From: Mesorhabditis belari
Lineage: Eukaryota; Nematoda; Chromadorea; Rhabditida; Rhabditidae
Assembly (NCBI GenBank): GCA_958450365.1
Contig: CAUEEP010000757.1
Location: 863,501-927,500 of the forward strand
DNA: 64,000 bases
Reading direction: 5' to 3'
In this document: positions 41,601 to 52,380 of the stretch, in pieces
Layout: every line of letters begins with the position of its first letter
How positions within the stretch are numbered: position 1 is the stretch's first letter
Translations under genes and position numbers: made by a program
Notes under the pieces: model-generated
Database searches by the model: none
What the model was told of the DNA's origin: nothing
Seen by the model: the letters and a program-made list of their open reading frames with translations, nothing else

Positions 41601-42857
41601 TTTTACAAACTTACTGAAGATTCTGAAGAGTTTATTCTCCCAATACGATGGCGGATGGAAGAACAAATCGATGAGACGAGAGACTTCGGATGGACCCGAT
41701 CCAAAGGTCGACATCGGCTTTCCCACACACAAACGCTCGATGATGTCAGAGATCCATTCAAGGGTGAAACTGAATAGAAATACTCTAGATTTGATTCTCA
41801 CAATAATCTTGTCAAATCATGTCACTTAAAATCCCTAGCACTTACACATGGAAGTCAACCGGTTGCTGACAATTCTTCTCCAACCATCCCATCACATTGT
41901 TGTTGCTGTCTTTGAAGACTGTCTGAAGAGAAATCATTTCCAATCAAGAAATTCTCTCTAACTTGATGAACTCTTGTCATTTTTTGATTGAATGATGGCT
42001 CGAACATTGCCCGAAGTCTTTTCCATCGAAGACCGCGAGAGATGAAAACAGAAGCGCGTTGATCAGTGTCCGGATTGAAGGGGAATGGGTTGATTGACTA
42101 GAAAGTTTACTGATACTTTAATAATTGTCCCCTGGCGGCCATGGACAAGGTCTCGGTGTAGCTCAGTGGTAGAGCTTTGAGTCTACCGGGTTCGAGTCCC
42201 GGCCCAAGCTTTTTGCTTGGGAGTCATAAAAGAACCATTGTTCAATTAGCTTCCAATTGGCTCAAAGATCTTGATATTTCTAGTCAATGCTCATTTCTTG
42301 GGGTTGGTTATAGTGTATTTTCTTGATCCTACCTTTCTCCCATGGAACTTGTCGAATTTGTCGACCCAGACATCTCTGATGACATCCAATCTCGATGTCA
42401 ATATCACGTTCATACTTCCTTCATAATATCCGAATTGATCTCCATACTGTTTCACCCATTCTTGCAAGTTTTTCGTGTGCGGCGAGCGGCCGTTGTGGAG
42501 AGTCATGAGATTGCCTGGAGACATTGTTTATAAAGAGATTTGCAGATTTTGAATAGGAAACTACTAAACTAGAATATTTATCTATAAATCTTCAATCTAA
42601 ATGTAATGTTTGAGTGCTTTTCAAGTCACTCACCTGAAAGAATCGAGTCAACAGGCGGCGAGGGGATGCCTCGACGACGGAAGTATTGTTGACGATTCCA
42701 CAGATAACTGAAATCAAAAAGAATAGATTAAAGTAAAACTAAAGATTTGAATCTGTAGATTAGAAATATTAGTTATTTTAAAGGCTTACATGTAAACAGC
42801 GGTCACCACACTGAACACAGCGATCCAGAGTTCCGTTGAGAGCAATAACCAAAGCAT
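38625..42857 (-). CDS. Cytochrome P450 monooxygenase, about 610 residues
   Basis: Sixteen exons, all phase-consistent: 42790-42857, 42634-42707, 42333-42514, 41963-42097, 41846-41922, 41615-41769, 41324-41466, 40585-40689, 40374-40544, 40110-40198, 39837-39900, 39663-39748, 39498-39590, 39321-39438, 38930-39103, 38625-38723. MLWLLLSTELWIAVFSVVTA is the ER membrane anchor, followed by the proline hinge GIPSPPVDS. RWKRLR is the helix C WxxxR, AAVETTHTT the I-helix oxygen motif, KENQR the K-helix ExxR and DAELYDPERW the PERF region. The haem loop is FGQNGAPRVCPGR. It oxidises small lipophilic substrates using NADPH; substrate unknown. After the normal end (GILVYSYDT) about 90 extra residues follow, including NNQQNPPPPPHQMD. 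The introns hold a captured channel-gene piece, a tRNA relic and a GA repeat. Confidence 0.95.
39915..40042. repeat. GAAGGA-type microsatellite
   Basis: Runs of GAAGAAGAAGGAGAAGAAGG and variants, wholly purine, in a P450 intron. Confidence 0.95.
40739..41195. repeat. Copied piece of the ion-channel gene in a P450 intron
   Basis: Aligns with 7443-7893 end to end and in the same orientation: AGCTATTCTCCTGG, then two repeat units, then the channel Cys-loop exon 3' half with its donor (ACACCAAGAAAACCTT, CCCTGATCGGGTGCTCGATA, CATGTTTGCCAATGTATTCT-like). Copies differ at scattered bases. The exon part has no acceptor here, so it should be spliced out with the intron. Confidence 0.93.
42149..42212 (+). 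tRNA. tRNA-like pseudogene lacking an anticodon arm
   Basis: GCTCAGTGGTAGAGC forms a perfect D arm and CCGGGTTCGAGTCCCGG a perfect T arm, matching internal A and B boxes of tRNA-Ala type. Only about ten bases (TTTGAGTCTA) separate them, so there is no anticodon stem. The acceptor stem does not pair. A CCCAAGC / GCTTGGG hairpin with a T-run follows. It lies in the intron 42098-42332 of the P450. Confidence 0.7.
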
Positions 42858-44016
42858 TTTGTTACCTGTAAAAGAAAATTAGCTAACAAAAATAGAGTAA
42901 TTTCGAAAGAAATAAGTCTTTGGATACAGATCTGTATGTGATGTATGTGGGTCTTTGGATACAGATCTTTGGATACAGATCTTTGGATACAGATCTATTT
43001 TTAAACAATTTAAGCTTCAGATAAGTTGGATTCAGATTTGAATCAAGTGAAATTGGAAAATCCAGCTTTAAATGACGATTTGGATGCTTTATTGTTAGAA
43101 AATGAGTCAAAAATCTAACTAGTAAGCGGAGTTTTAAAATAAAATGAAACTTTATAAGTTCAGCTTTGTAAAACTGATGTGATCTCGGTCCAAGGCTTTC
43201 CTTTTATACAGAAAAGATTCGAAATTTTCGATGAGAGACTCGTAAATCAACGATTATTGAAAGAGAAAAGAAAGACAAAGAGCCAGCAATTTATACGTGC
43301 TTTTTCGAAAAGGGTTCTGTAATTGGAAAAAGAGAAAAGAAGAAAGATGAGGAGAGAAATGGGCGGAGTCTTCTTGTACCCAGACATTGTTCTTTCAGGT
43401 TCAACTTTTTCATCTCTAAACTCTCTTCGAAATCTGAAAATTTTGCTTCTTTTTCTTCAATTTCTTTCAATCTCTAGATTCTTCATCGAAAATTTCAAAA
43501 CCTCAGCCGATTTTCCTGTATTTTCTACAGTATTTCTTGCTTTTCCAAATCTTTTTCGATCTTTTTTCTTCTTCTTTTTAATCTCTAGTTGTTCTAGTCT
43601 TTTTAAAAAAAACATTTCAAGTACAACACAAGACACAAATCATTTTCCTTTCACTCTCATTTTAGGTACATTCGAAACACGTGTTTCTCTTTAGATGAAA
43701 AATCGTCTCGATGTTAGTTCACGTTTAAAATTAATAACCTTTGAAAGCTGAGAGAACAAGTTGAGATTAATGGTTTTGAAAATCTGACAAGTGAGCGTAT
43801 CGAGATCAAACCTTGCAACACACTTTTAAACGTTTAAAAACGAAAAAACAAACAAATTTGGATGAATCAAGTCAGCTGACTTTATAGAGATAAGACAAAG
43901 ATCATGTTTTGCTCTAAATTTTCCGATCTTTATCTAAGCACAAACTGAAGAAAGCTAAAATGAGAGCAATAAAGGATAAGTAGGCAACTTTAAGTTTTGT
44001 GATAGTACTCACTTAC
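42858..44016. other. Upstream of the P450
   Basis: Includes a short tandem CTTTGGATACAGAT (x3, about 42910-42992). A plus-strand 123-codon frame (43323-43694) is low-complexity Phe/Ser. Nothing else recognised; it must contain the P450 promoter. Confidence 0.4.
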
Positions 44017-44415
44017 CGTAAATACTGTAATTGGGCTCCATGGGGTACTATTTATTCCCCTCCCCCTTTAGGTTGGCTACTATTTTACACTATTCAAGTG
44101 ACCAAATCAGGATACATTCATTTTTTTATTTATTTATTTGTTCAAAAACAAACTTTTTCTTTCATTTTTATTCAGTTTTAACAATTTGCATAAATAGCAA
44201 AACGAAACGAAAACAACTAACAAGCGAAATCAATAGAAACATCCAAATCAATGAATTCATCATTTTCTTGATCATCAATTCCTCGATGTCCTTGAAATCC
44301 CGTCAATACGAGCGGCCCCAAGAGATCCTCGAGGTCTTTCTCTGTCCGAGTATTTCTCATCGCCTGTAAGTACAATAGATCCAATATGATAATTAAAGAT
44401 AATTGAATCGACTAA

Positions 44416-45877
44416 ATCAATAAATCGAACCTACAATCCTGAAGGAATCGGCCCAGCCGGCTTGAAACAATTAATACATGGTCCTTATCTTCATTTAAGG
44501 CAGTGCCAATACCACAAGCCTTAAATGATTTTCGAATCATATCTTCGGTAATTCGTCCCCAGGCTTCCAGGATCCAACCCAAGTAGGTTTCCATTGATGG
44601 AGGTTTGGGATTCCCGCCACCAGTGCCGTCTTTTCGTGATCCCGTCAAATCGGGAACCGATATCAAGATCTAATCCTCGTATTGCTGGCGAATGTAGGCC
44701 TTGAATGGGACATTTCATGAAACGTCGGCTGGCTGAAGAAATTTTGTCGTGCCGCCGAGAACATAGATCCATCTTCAACTTCTCCAGACATTCCTTCGTC
44801 GATTTGCTTTTGTGGGCAGGGTGTTGATCCCAAACAAGGAGTGGTGGTTCCTTTTTATTAAAAAATCCAAGTGCACCGAAAAAACGTTGCAAATATTCGG
44901 CCGTGATTGCATTATCAAAGCACTTGTTTTTCTTCTCTTTCCAACAGAGCAATACCTTCGATTGGAACTTTGTCTCGATCTTTTTGCTCATCGTTTCTCG
45001 AGGCACCACCACAAAAGGCCGCAGCTTTTTCCCATCGGAACGGACAGTCAGCATCATGGATATATTTGACTTGTCGTAGCCACGGGTGAGAACACCAACT
45101 TCTTTTGCTCCAACCGCTTCCCGCCTCGATGGACCTGCTCGTCAAAGCATCTAACCAAACCGCCGTCTCATCGCAAGCAATAATGTGCTTGTAATCGCCC
45201 TCTTTGATTGTCTTGTTCAGCCTCAGAATGTGCGCGACAATGGCCTTCCCAAACTCGTTGGGCAGTTTCTGAGAAGTTGTTGTTGGTGCCCTCAAAGAAA
45301 GTTGGTGGCGCTTCAAGAACGACTCCATCCAGCCATGGCTTCCTTTAAAAGAAATTCCAGCTGCTTCGAATCGATCGGCCGCTTCATTCCAGATAACTCG
45401 GCGTGTCACTCGTTTCTTCTTGGCTCGACGATCTTGTATCCATTCAGCCAAATCGATACCAATCTTCTCCGAGTTCAAGGGGCGTCTGTTTCCATCGAGT
45501 CTCTTGCGCTTTCCGTAGATTTTCTCGAGCTCGAGCTCTTTTTTGATGTAGGAACGCACACATTTTCGATCAATCTTGTAAAATGCAGCAGCTGCTTTGA
45601 TCAAAACATCATTGCCCATCATTGCAACAGCCAATTTCGTTTTCATATCAATGGCCTTTTTCTTTTTCTTTGTTGGTGGCTCCTCCGATTCACTTGAAGA
45701 TCCTTCAACTCCAGCGTTGACCGAGCTTCCATTGTCATCTTGTTTGGCTCGTTCATCACGCGATTCTTTGAAGAATTCCCTGTGTTCTTCGTATTTGCAA
45801 TGAGCCCAATATTCCTCAAATCCATCGAGCGATTTCCCATCGAGAAGCATATCTAAAAAAATAAAATTAGTGAGCAA
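44416..45877 (-). pseudogene. pogo/Tigger-type DDE transposase, frameshifted
   Basis: From 45877: LDGFEEYWAHCKYEEHREFF, an acidic linker, a basic PPTKKKKKAIDMKTK, helix-turn-helix AAAAFYKIDRKCVRSYIKK, and a CENP-B-type domain (IGIDLAEWIQDRRAKKKRVT, RRVIWNEAADRF). The catalytic part follows with HIIACDETAVWLDALTSRS (first acidic residue), then after a frameshift near 45105 MMLTVRSDGKKLRPFVV and PPLLVWDQHPAHKSKS (second), and in a further frame TEDMIRKSFKACGIGTALNE (the usual post-DDE helix). At least two frameshifts, so inactive. A fragment of the same protein lies at 21535-21790. Confidence 0.85.
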
Positions 45878-45892
45878 ACGAGAAAAATTTAA

Positions 45893-46440
45893 AGGGGGTG
45901 GCTACTTTGCGCCAAATTTTTTGCGCAACGCGCCATAGCTTTCTTCTAAGTGAGCCAATCTTTATGATATGATTCTGGTGTTATTTTGTTGCACTTGTTA
46001 AGATCTACAATTATAAAGATTGGTCCACTTAGAAGAAAGTTATGGTGAGTTGTGCAAATCTAGGAGCGTAGCATAATCTAAGTTTACAATCAAAGAACCG
46101 CTCATATCTCGGCGCCCAGACATTTGTTTCAGCACGCTTAGGTATCAAATTAAAGTAGAGTGAATGGGTGCTTTTTTGAGATATAACACATATTTTTAAC
46201 ATTAACCAGTGCTTAGAGAAAAATGATACAAAAAATCGGCCTTTTTTCCCACTTTTCAATCATTTTTCTTTAAGCGCTGGTTAATTTAAAAAATATGTGT
46301 TATATCTCAAAAAATCACCCATCCACTCTATTTTAATTTGATACCTAAGCGCGCTGAAACAAATGTCTGGGCGCCGAGATATGAGCGGTTCTTTGAGTGT
46401 AAACTTAGGCTACGCGACGCTCCTATAGGAGGGCTACTAT
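45893..46440. mobile_element. Fold-back MITE, GGCTACTTTG family
   Basis: GTGGCTACTTTGCGCCAAAT opens it. The main arms are AAAGAACCGCTCATATCTCG, GCGCCCAGACATTTGTTTCA, TTAACCAGTGCTTA against the mirror image through AACAAATGTCTGGGCGCCGA, about 140 bases each with a short loop near 46235-46262. Confidence 0.9.
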
Positions 46441-46948
46441 TACAGCTTTTACGGTCATCAAGTAAAAATTTTTCATGCAAATTTTACTTGAGCAATTACT
46501 TACACGCGAAAGGAAAACACTCTAGGTGCAATGCAACTTATTGCTCAAAAATCACTGCAATTCATGAATTAGACTCAAACTCTTAGCCAGAATTGGCTTT
46601 GAATATCAGCTCTATCTTCTTTTTTATTTGTCTAGTTCAATTTCAATTTAGATACTGCACGAATATCACTGAAATTTCTGTAGAGCAATAAAAAGTGTTC
46701 AAATGTTCAGGATCAATCATCGTAAAAACATTGAGTTTTTTCAATCAATTTCTTTGATACAAATCTCCGCAAGGAATCTCATTTAAAATCGATCTTTTCT
46801 CACAAAAATCACTCAAATTTGTGTTTTGCTTCGAAAAATCTTTATTCAAACATAAACTAAAGAAAGCTAAAATGAGATGAATAAAGGAAAAGTAGGCACG
46901 AGATTCAGAGTAAAATATGGCAAGGATTTCAGAGATTTTGTACAAAAA

Positions 46949-49459
46949 TCAATAATGAAAATTGTTTAGATGTTGAAGAGGAAGGGAATGATTGAGACGA
47001 CGAACGGGAATATCACCAACTGGGTAATGTAACCAAGAGATCACGCCGAGTACATCTTCACGAGAGGATTCTGATTTGTCTTGAGAAAGGGAAATGAATG
47101 TGCAAACCATGACGATTACCTGGAATTTGTTGGGATTTTTGTGAAAGCTTTGTTGTTAAGTTTAAGCTAGAGTTCTAAAAGGTGAATTATTTGGCAATAC
47201 CATAGCGTTTTTCTGATTTAATTTGATCAATTTTCAATTTCATTTCAATTCAATTCAAATTTGATTTTACAGGGTGCGTCATAATTATTGCAACAAGATA
47301 CTCAAGGCATTGCACACCAGGAAGTTTCACTGGAAGAAGATTTTTAAACAGAAATAGCTTTATTTAACAGTAACAAATAAGGAAACCAAGAGATCATTCG
47401 ATATGACCGCCTTTTGCCTTGATAACAGCCCTTAATCGGTTCGGATATGCCTCCACTGCGGCCCGAATGTCATCTTGAGGAGTCGCCTTCCATCCTTTGG
47501 TCAAAGACAAAGGTCAAAGACTTCTTCAAGGTCAAAGAGCAGACATTAGCCTCTAAGATTGCCCAAATGGAAAAGTCCATCACATTGAGATCCGGTGAGT
47601 TTGGAGGCCGTTCATCCTTGGTGATCACTGAGGGAAAGTTGGCCACACACCAGTCCTGAACCGTCTTCTTCGTGTGAGCGGGAGGCAATTAGGCAAGAAT
47701 AAAGAAGATAGAACGCAACACAACAAAAAAGGGGGCAAAAACAAATAAGAAAGCTGTTTGGAAAACGGTCTTTGAACTCTTGTTGCAATAATTATGACGC
47801 ACCCTGTAGATGAGAAATCAAATCATAAATTGAATAAGATCTGAAAGAAAACTAAAGAAAAAGATTACTAAATAATCCATTTTTTAGAAAACCTTGTCCT
47901 ACTTTAATCGTACTTGTTTTATTGATAAAACAGAGTTTTTTTTGAGTAAAAAAAATCAATTCAAGATGTACTTTGTATTGAAAAATGCAAATAGAAACAA
48001 AACACTTTTTCGCTTATTTTTTTTTAAAGTTTACTGCATTAGAAAGAATGTTTCTATTTTTAAATCAAAAATTAGATCTTTAAGAACAAATTAAGAACAA
48101 TAGATCTTTAAGAACAAGCATCAGTCAAAAAGATTTAACAATCAATTCATTCCAATTTGGGAAAGGTAAATGGTTTTGCATCAACAGAAGATCACCAGAA
48201 AAGTCCCCAAATTTTTGAATACCTATTAGATCTCAAACATCACGAGCCAAGAAATCCTAAAGGTATTAGAAATTTGAATTTTATTAGAAAGCATCATGTT
48301 TTTAAGATTTATCTTTCAAAATTTCTTACCAAAACAACGATTCCCAATGCAAGTGCTAAAAGTAAAGTAAAAGCTAATAAAGAAGCTTTTGGACAACGCC
48401 ATATTCGATGGAAGCAAACAATCTGAAACATTTGAAACTCATTAGAAACATTATTATTATATTATATAGTAATCATTCAATTTATTATATAAGAATGTTA
48501 GTAATTATATAGCAATCTTAGAAAAGAAATGAACTACCGTAAATACTGTAATAGTACCCCACCCCCATAATGACGGTGCGGAGTGTTGCGTGGTCTACCT
48601 TTGAACGAGTGTTTCTCGACACTGGTTTATGCTACAATGCTCGTTTAGGTATTAAAAAATAGCTGAGATTCAGGGCTATTTTTTGATACTTAAGCCAGTA
48701 TTGTAGCATAAACCAGTGTCGAGAAACACTTGTTCAAAGCTAGACTACCCAACGTTCCGCTTTAAACGAGTTTTTCTCGACACTGGTTTATGCTACAATG
48801 CGCGCTTAGATATCAAAAAATAGCTGAAATTCAGGGCTATTTTTTGATACCAAAGATAATGACGGTGCGGAGTGTTGCGTAGTCTAGCTTTGAACGAGTT
48901 TTTCTCGACACTGGTTTATGCTAAAATGCGCGTTTAGGTATCAAAAAATAGCCCTGAATTTCAGCTATTTTTTGATACCAAAGACACATTTTTTGAAAGT
49001 ACGGACGCTTTGAAAAAAATGAAATACTAAAAGACTTTTGCGATTACGCGACTGTACGAGGCGGGTGGGGTACTATTACAGTATTTACGGTAGGTTCGTG
49101 TGTAATCCCGTTATTAATATGATATTAAAATTTGTGCTTAAAAATTCAACCATTTTTACCTCATAAATCTCATCGTCGTTGTGATGTTGATAAAATTCGA
49201 TTTCATCACCAATTTCCTCATCAACTCCATCACCAATCAACGCTGGACTCTCCTCGCATAACATTAATTTCATCTTGAAACGTTTGACATTCGACTTTTC
49301 TTCTTTTCAAACCTGTTCCTCATCTTCATAGAACTTTGTGACATTCAATTGTAATTCAGGAATCAATCGACTTTTTTCTTTTCGAGGGCTTTTCCCATGG
49401 TTGGTTAGTAGGCCTTTCTCGACATCTTTCATTGCCGAAAATGCTGAGAATTCATGCAT
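46949..49459 (-). CDS. Small single-pass (type II) membrane protein, unknown
   Basis: Four minus-strand exons in phase 0: 49313-49459, 49160-49273, 48330-48422, 46949-47119, giving 174 residues. The start MHEFSAFSAMKDVEKGLL lies a few bases after TTTCAG, a likely trans-splice site. The first half is polar and acidic (YEDEEQ, GDGVDEEIGDEIEF). Exon 3 has FHRIWRCPKASLLAFTLLLA, and exon 4 continues VIVMVCTFISLSQDKSESS, so the hydrophobic stretch of about 28 residues spans the junction; basic residues before it suggest the N-terminus stays in the cytosol. The C-terminal 45 residues (WLHYPVGDIPVRRLNHSLPL) would be outside. A Tc1 derivative and a MITE sit in its introns. If exon 4 is not used, exon 3 could splice to a 7-codon ending near 48260. 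Family unknown. Confidence 0.65.
47270..47806 (-). mobile_element. Tc1-like element, internally deleted, copy 2
   Basis: Same perfect CAGGGTGCGTCATAATTATT ends as 9825-10345, flanked by TA, in opposite orientation. It keeps the C-terminal reading frame (VITKDERPPNSPDLNVM, AILEANVCSLTLKK) but has a short internal duplication around 47497-47530 that shifts it. It sits in the intron between exons 3 and 4 of the membrane-protein gene. Confidence 0.93.
48537..49090. mobile_element. MITE with pogo-type ends
   Basis: Flanked by TA. The ends CCGTAAATACTGTAATAGTA and the exact inverse TACTATTACAGTATTTACGG bound 554 bases. The interior has three copies of GAACGAGTTTTTCTCGACAC with TGGTTTATGCTA, and TATCAAAAAATAGC hairpins. 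No ORF. It lies in the intron between exons 2 and 3 of the membrane-protein gene. Confidence 0.92.
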
Positions 49460-50080
49460 AAGTTTGCTGAAAATGAACAAACTAAAGCAGAAACTAAAGA
49501 AACTAAAGAAAAAAGTCAGAAAATGTACTGAAAGAGCCAGCAATCGTAAGCTGGCTCCATGTGGTATGTAGAATTTTTAGAAAAATTGAGCCAAACTTAA
49601 GCCTTATTGGACATAATGACGCCAGTCGCTCACGAATCCTCCCCCTTTACGGATTTCAAAAAGGAAGCAACTTATCCCGGATAGGTTTGCCAGATTGTTA
49701 GCAATTACGCAACCACACAAACAACAAATCACCATTTTTATAGGGATTGTTCTTTTGCTTTTTAAATGATACAAAAAGAAGCTCTTGAGCTGTAAATTTG
49801 TATCGGGGGGTTTTCATAGACAGCGAATCGATTGGAACTATTCATTTTATACAGTCTATCTGTCGTAGCCGTTTACGAAATTCAGCCGCCCTTAACGAAT
49901 GATTCGTTGACGGCTAGCCGTAAATTCATTTGAATCTAAGCTCGGCCGATTACAAAGTTTTCGTACACATCTAGTGAAAAAATTTCATTCATAATCCGGT
50001 TAGCCGCTAAGAATGATTCGTTAGAGGCTGAATTTCGTAAACGGCTAGAACACATCAATTGGAACTCGGGTTTAATGGAT
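49460..50080. mobile_element. Intergenic with a GTCGTAGCCG-family MITE (49862-50051)
   Basis: GTCGTAGCCGTTTACGAAAT with CAGCCGC...GAATGATTCGTT faces GAATGATTCGTTAGAGGCTG, AATTTCGTAAACGGCTAGAA. No gene seen in the rest. Confidence 0.75.
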
Positions 50081-50182
50081 CTAAGCTTGCAGAGGTTTAA
50101 TGGATCTAAGCTTTAATGGATCTAAGCTTTAATGGATCTAAGCTTTAATGGATCTAAGCCTTAATGGATCTAAGCTTGCAGA
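50080..50182. repeat. TTTAATGGATCTAAGC tandem repeat
   Basis: Six copies, most of 16 bases (TTTAATGGATCTAAGC) and some with GCAGA spacers, between two AAGCTTGCAG strings. Confidence 0.95.
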
Positions 50183-50954
50183 TGCATTTGAAAAGTCTAA
50201 CAATAAGCTCAAAACTGGCATCATCAATTCAATTTTATCGAAATGAGTGTAAATGAAACAACACTTGAGTTGAATATTAACTTTTTGAACTTAATAAGTA
50301 AAATTCAGGAAAAATAGAAGTTTTCAGGAAAAATAGAAGAATTGAAGTTCGTTGAACTCAATTTTCCAAGAATGTGACTAGTTTTCCGGAAAAAACGTTC
50401 AAGATATAGAAAGGTTTCTTCAAAAAAACGTGTTTCCCGATCCACTTCAACTCGGCCGAATGAGAAAATTTGGTGAAAAAAAGGGGAAATTCCTCAAAGA
50501 AATGGGTCCAAATGCCTCCAAAACGGGAAGTGAAATGAATAAATCAGAGATTTTTCGAAGTGAAACGAAAAATGGAAAAATTGAATTGTTAATTTGATAG
50601 CTTTTTCAAAAAAGTTTGATTCATTAATCCTTTTTTTCTTAGTGTAAATTTGTTCGAACCAGATTACCGGCTCTCAGCTTAATTTAATTCAAATTTACCT
50701 CTAGTCAGCAACTTGAATTTAATGTTAGAAAAATCTCCCATTTATTGCCTTAAATTTGGCTCTATTTTCGCTAAAAATTTGTTAATGTTCACAATTCCTG
50801 GGGCAAAAAGGAACGATGAAAAGAAAAGATTCAAGTGCAGTGAAGGCACTCATCAAACGCTAGCGCTTATAGTTTGCATTGCTAAATCTACAAGGTCCAT
50901 TGCTCTGGATCAACCACAGTATGCTGAAATGAAAGTATTGAGCTGATAAGACTG
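50183..50954. other. No gene seen
   Basis: AT-rich. The 77-codon frame 50713-50946 has no motif or splice evidence. Confidence 0.35.
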
Positions 50955-50956
50955 AA

Positions 50957-51150
50957 TATCTACTATATATAAAGCAGAAGAGACGTCTGTCCGTCTGTCC
51001 GTAGCGTAGACGTCTGTCTGTCTGTCCGTCTGTCCGTAGCGTAGACGTCTGTCTGTCGGTCTGTCCGTCTGTCCGTAGCCTAGACGTCTGTCTGTCTGTC
51101 TGTCCGTCTGTCCGTAGTGTAGACGTCTGTCTGTCTGTCTGTCCAAAAAG
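50957..51150. repeat. GTCTGTCTGTCC minisatellite with AGACGTCT
   Basis: About four units of roughly 40 bases (GTAGACGTCTGTCTGTCTGT, CCGTCTGTCCGTAGC). Preceded by TCTACTATATATAAAGCAGA, which looks like a Helitron-type 5' end, and followed by GGGGCGGAGCTTAG. Confidence 0.85.
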
Positions 51151-52044
51151 GGGCGGAGCTTAGATTGCGCGGAAAACGTGGACCTCCACAGTGGAGTGAT
51201 CCCTTAAATAATTTGCCATAAAAGCATTAGAATCCACAGAGAAAGGGTAAAAATTGAGCTAAAAGCCTCTAAATCCAGAAATCCTCTAACAAAACGAGTC
51301 AGTTTTTCAGCTAACAGAAAAAGACAAAATTCTAAATTGCCAAAAAAAAACGAAGTAGAAGGAATGGCCCGAGGTCTCTCCAGAAAAAAGAGAACTCAAT
51401 TAGATGAGCATTGAATTGAGTGAGGAATGGGAAATGGATAAAAGAGATAAGAAAGAGAATTGAATGGGGATGGAGTGGAATACGAATCGGCGAGGGGAAT
51501 TCGATGAGGATCATCGACGACAAATGATCTGTGAAACACAAGAATCACAAGATATAAGACCCGGCTGACTCGAAATTGAATGCAAATCAGAATTGATAAA
51601 TAAAATGGCTCGATTTTTGACCATTCCCATGAAGTTTCAGTATTAAAAGTATCAAGTTTAGTAAAGTATAAGCTAAACTGCCTTTTCTAACAAAAGTATA
51701 AGCTAAACTGACTTTTCAAGCAACATTTGTGAAGATGTGATTCAGAAAAATTTCATTAAATCCTCAGATTTCAATTCTGTTCGTTACTTGTCAAATGCAA
51801 GATTGTCAAGATCAGCTTCTTCGTCAAAAAAAGCTTCTTCGTCGGTTTTTCTCTCTTTTTTTTGAGAAATCTCAAACCAAAGACCAAAGAGCTCAAATTT
51901 CAGAGTCCATTAATGAAAGAAAATCAAGCAAAAATAGAAGTTGATCACAAAAATGCTTACTCTTGAGGTCAAAAACCTTTTGGTTTAAAAAGCTTTCTTC
52001 TTGTGACTAGAAATGGGAATTTTAAGATGAAAAAGAGAAAAAAA
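51151..52044. other. No gene seen
   Basis: A direct repeat AAAGTATAAGCTAAACTG occurs at about 51663 and 51693. Frames here are short and unsupported. Confidence 0.35.
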
Positions 52045-52380
52045 CGGGGGTGGGACAAATGCGACCTTTTTTTTGCGCACCTGGACATTTGCGCACCTTT
52101 TTTGCTGGAAAGGCCTAGGAAAGGTCGTAGAGCTTCAAAAACGTTTTCATAGGAGGGAATCGTATGCGTAGATTCCGAATTTCGACTACGACTACGCAAC
52201 TTAACGCTTTTCCGCAGTTTTTGCCTTTTAGCCCAAATTTGACGTGTCAGCGAGGTCTGATTTGTCGAAATTCGGAATCTACGCATACGATTCCCTTCTA
52301 TGAAAACATTTTTGAAGCTCTACGACCTTTCCTAAGGCCTTTTCCAGCAAAAAAAAAAGGTCCGCTTTGTCCCACCCCCG
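52045..52380. mobile_element. MITE with CGGGGGTGGGACAAA ends
   Basis: 15-base perfect terminal inverted repeats, with sub-terminal arms GAATCGTATGCGTAGATTCC and GGTCGTAGAGCTTCAAAAAC mirrored. The core is about 60 bases. No coding sequence. Confidence 0.93.

Larger units (their letters stand above)
44017..46454 (-). mobile_element. pogo-like DNA transposon, decayed
   Basis: The left end TACCGTAAATACTGTAATTG at 44017 faces ACTATTACAGCTTTTACGGT ending about 46454; both resemble the perfect ends of the MITE at 48537-49090. Between them is a pogo-type transposase and, next to its start, an inserted fold-back (45893-46440). The right TA target base pair is not preserved. Confidence 0.6.

Noticed and set aside
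43323..43694. 123-codon plus-strand frame upstream of the P450
   Set aside because: Phe/Ser/Leu-rich translation of a pyrimidine tract; no motif.
45185..45697. 170-codon plus-strand frame
   Set aside because: Antisense shadow of the pogo-type transposase.
50910..51146. Minus-strand frame of TDRQTDRR repeats
   Set aside because: Direct translation of the GTCTGTC minisatellite.
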